Assembly: GCA_021825035.1 (NCBI GenBank)
Contig: JAKAIQ010000042.1
Coordinates: 1-11,809 of the forward strand
Reading direction: 5' to 3'
Length of the DNA: 11,809 nucleotides
Source of the DNA: Deltaproteobacteria bacterium
GTDB taxonomy: Bacteria; Desulfobacterota; GWC2-55-46
Under the pieces are notes generated by a model. The model was not told the DNA's origin. It made no database searches and saw only the letters and a list, made by a program, of their open reading frames with translations. Both the position numbers and the translations under genes were made by a program. Shown piece by piece: positions 11,425-11,809 of the stretch (positions within the stretch are counted from its first letter, which is position 1; each line of letters opens with the position of its first letter).

Positions 11425-11809
11425 ATGGCTTCCGTCACGAAAAAAGCGCTTTTCTTCTTTTTCCTCTGCTTATTCATATCCTCCGGCGTCGCAACGGCCA
11501 ACCTCGAAGAGAGGCCTCCAAGGGTTCCGGCAAGGTCGTACATAGTCATGCTTCCACGGAATAACGACGAGGTGCTCTGGTCGCGCAACCCGGACACGAG
11601 GCTTCCGGAGGCCAGCCTCACGAAGATAATGACCGCGATACTGGTTCTCAAGACGAGCCGGCTTGACGCCATCGAAACGGTAAGCAGGGCGGCGGCCAGG
11701 GAGACCGGCTCCAGGATACACTTGAGGGCCGGCGAGAGATACTACGTGAGGGACCTCCTCACGGCCATGCTGATAAAATCCGCCAATGACGCCTGCCACG
11801 CCCTTTCCG
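11425..11809 (+). CDS. dacA: D-alanyl-D-alanine carboxypeptidase (PBP5/6 type), N-terminal part
   Basis: Low-molecular-weight penicillin-binding protein of peptidase family S11, which trims the terminal D-Ala from peptidoglycan pentapeptides in the periplasm. The first 128 residues are present and the frame is open at the window end. Residues 1-25 form a signal peptide (MASVTKKALFFFFLCLFISSGVATA, then NLEERPP). The catalytic SxxK motif is S64-L-T-K67 within PEASLTKIMTA, and the SxN motif is S119-A-N121 (KSANDACHALS); the KTG motif would lie beyond the window. YIVMLPRNNDEVLWSRNPDTRLP before the active serine is typical. Two ATGs adjoin (11422 and 11425); AGGAGG at 11415-11420 is one base from the first and four from the second, so 11425 is preferred. 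It has its own extended -10 promoter. The family symbol is tentative, as dacA, dacC and dacF cannot be told apart from this part. Confidence 0.92.
   Translation, partial: MASVTKKALFFFFLCLFISSGVATANLEERPPRVPARSYIVMLPRNNDEVLWSRNPDTRLPEASLTKIMTAILVLKTSRLDAIETVSRAAARETGSRIHLRAGERYYVRDLLTAMLIKSANDACHALS

Noticed and set aside
1..11809. CRISPR array, insertion sequence, prophage or integrase
   Set aside because: No regularly spaced repeats with unique spacers, no transposase or integrase motifs and no target-site duplications were seen.

Overview
The window reads as chromosomal DNA of a two-membrane (Gram-negative-type) bacterium of moderately high GC. Three predicted secreted proteins look like outer-membrane barrels or envelope proteins, and ATA, AGG and AGA codons are frequent. 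The gene content (hemerythrin, ferritin-like iron transporter, CDGSH Fe-S protein, MIP18-type Fe-S assembly factor, NnrS-like membrane protein, small Cys-rich zinc-ribbon protein) fits an anaerobe or microaerophile of the deltaproteobacterial/Desulfobacterota or Nitrospirota type. That placement is inference from gene style; nothing here fixes the taxon.

Layout. 1-443: C-terminal third of seryl-tRNA synthetase, interrupted by an in-frame amber codon 18 bases from the edge. 534-2206 (minus): two tandem paralogous secreted beta-barrel-type proteins. 2389-3510 (minus): MbfA-type fusion of a ferritin-like domain to a VIT1/CCC1 iron transporter. 3686-4450 (minus): a PLDc_N small membrane protein and a PIN-domain (VapC-like) ribonuclease that is more AT-rich than its surroundings. 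4485-4650: a GC-rich non-coding element built from inverted and direct repeats. 4700-5494 (minus): CPBP intramembrane protease, divergent from a 90-aa Cys-rich protein (5561-5833). 5886-6077 (minus): a 63-aa hypothetical protein. 6203-6903: divergent HxlR regulator and double-CDGSH protein sharing a promoter region with repeated AGTAT half-sites. 7128-9073 (minus): bacteriohemerythrin, MIP18/DUF59 protein and a 12-helix NnrS-like protein on one strand. 9451-10863: secreted FecR-DUF6600 protein with its own promoter. 10917-11153 (minus): small membrane protein. 11425 to the end: start of a D-Ala-D-Ala carboxypeptidase (DacA family).

How the genes may work together. The strongest theme is iron, Fe-S and small-gas (O2/NO) handling: MbfA-like iron handling, redox-type HxlR control next to a CDGSH protein, and a hemerythrin / Fe-S maturation / NnrS-like cluster. 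Envelope functions form a second theme (two barrels, FecR-DUF6600, DacA, CPBP protease, two small membrane proteins). No CRISPR array, tRNA, rRNA, transposase or phage gene was seen. The least explained part is the repeat-built element at 4485-4650 beside the PIN gene.
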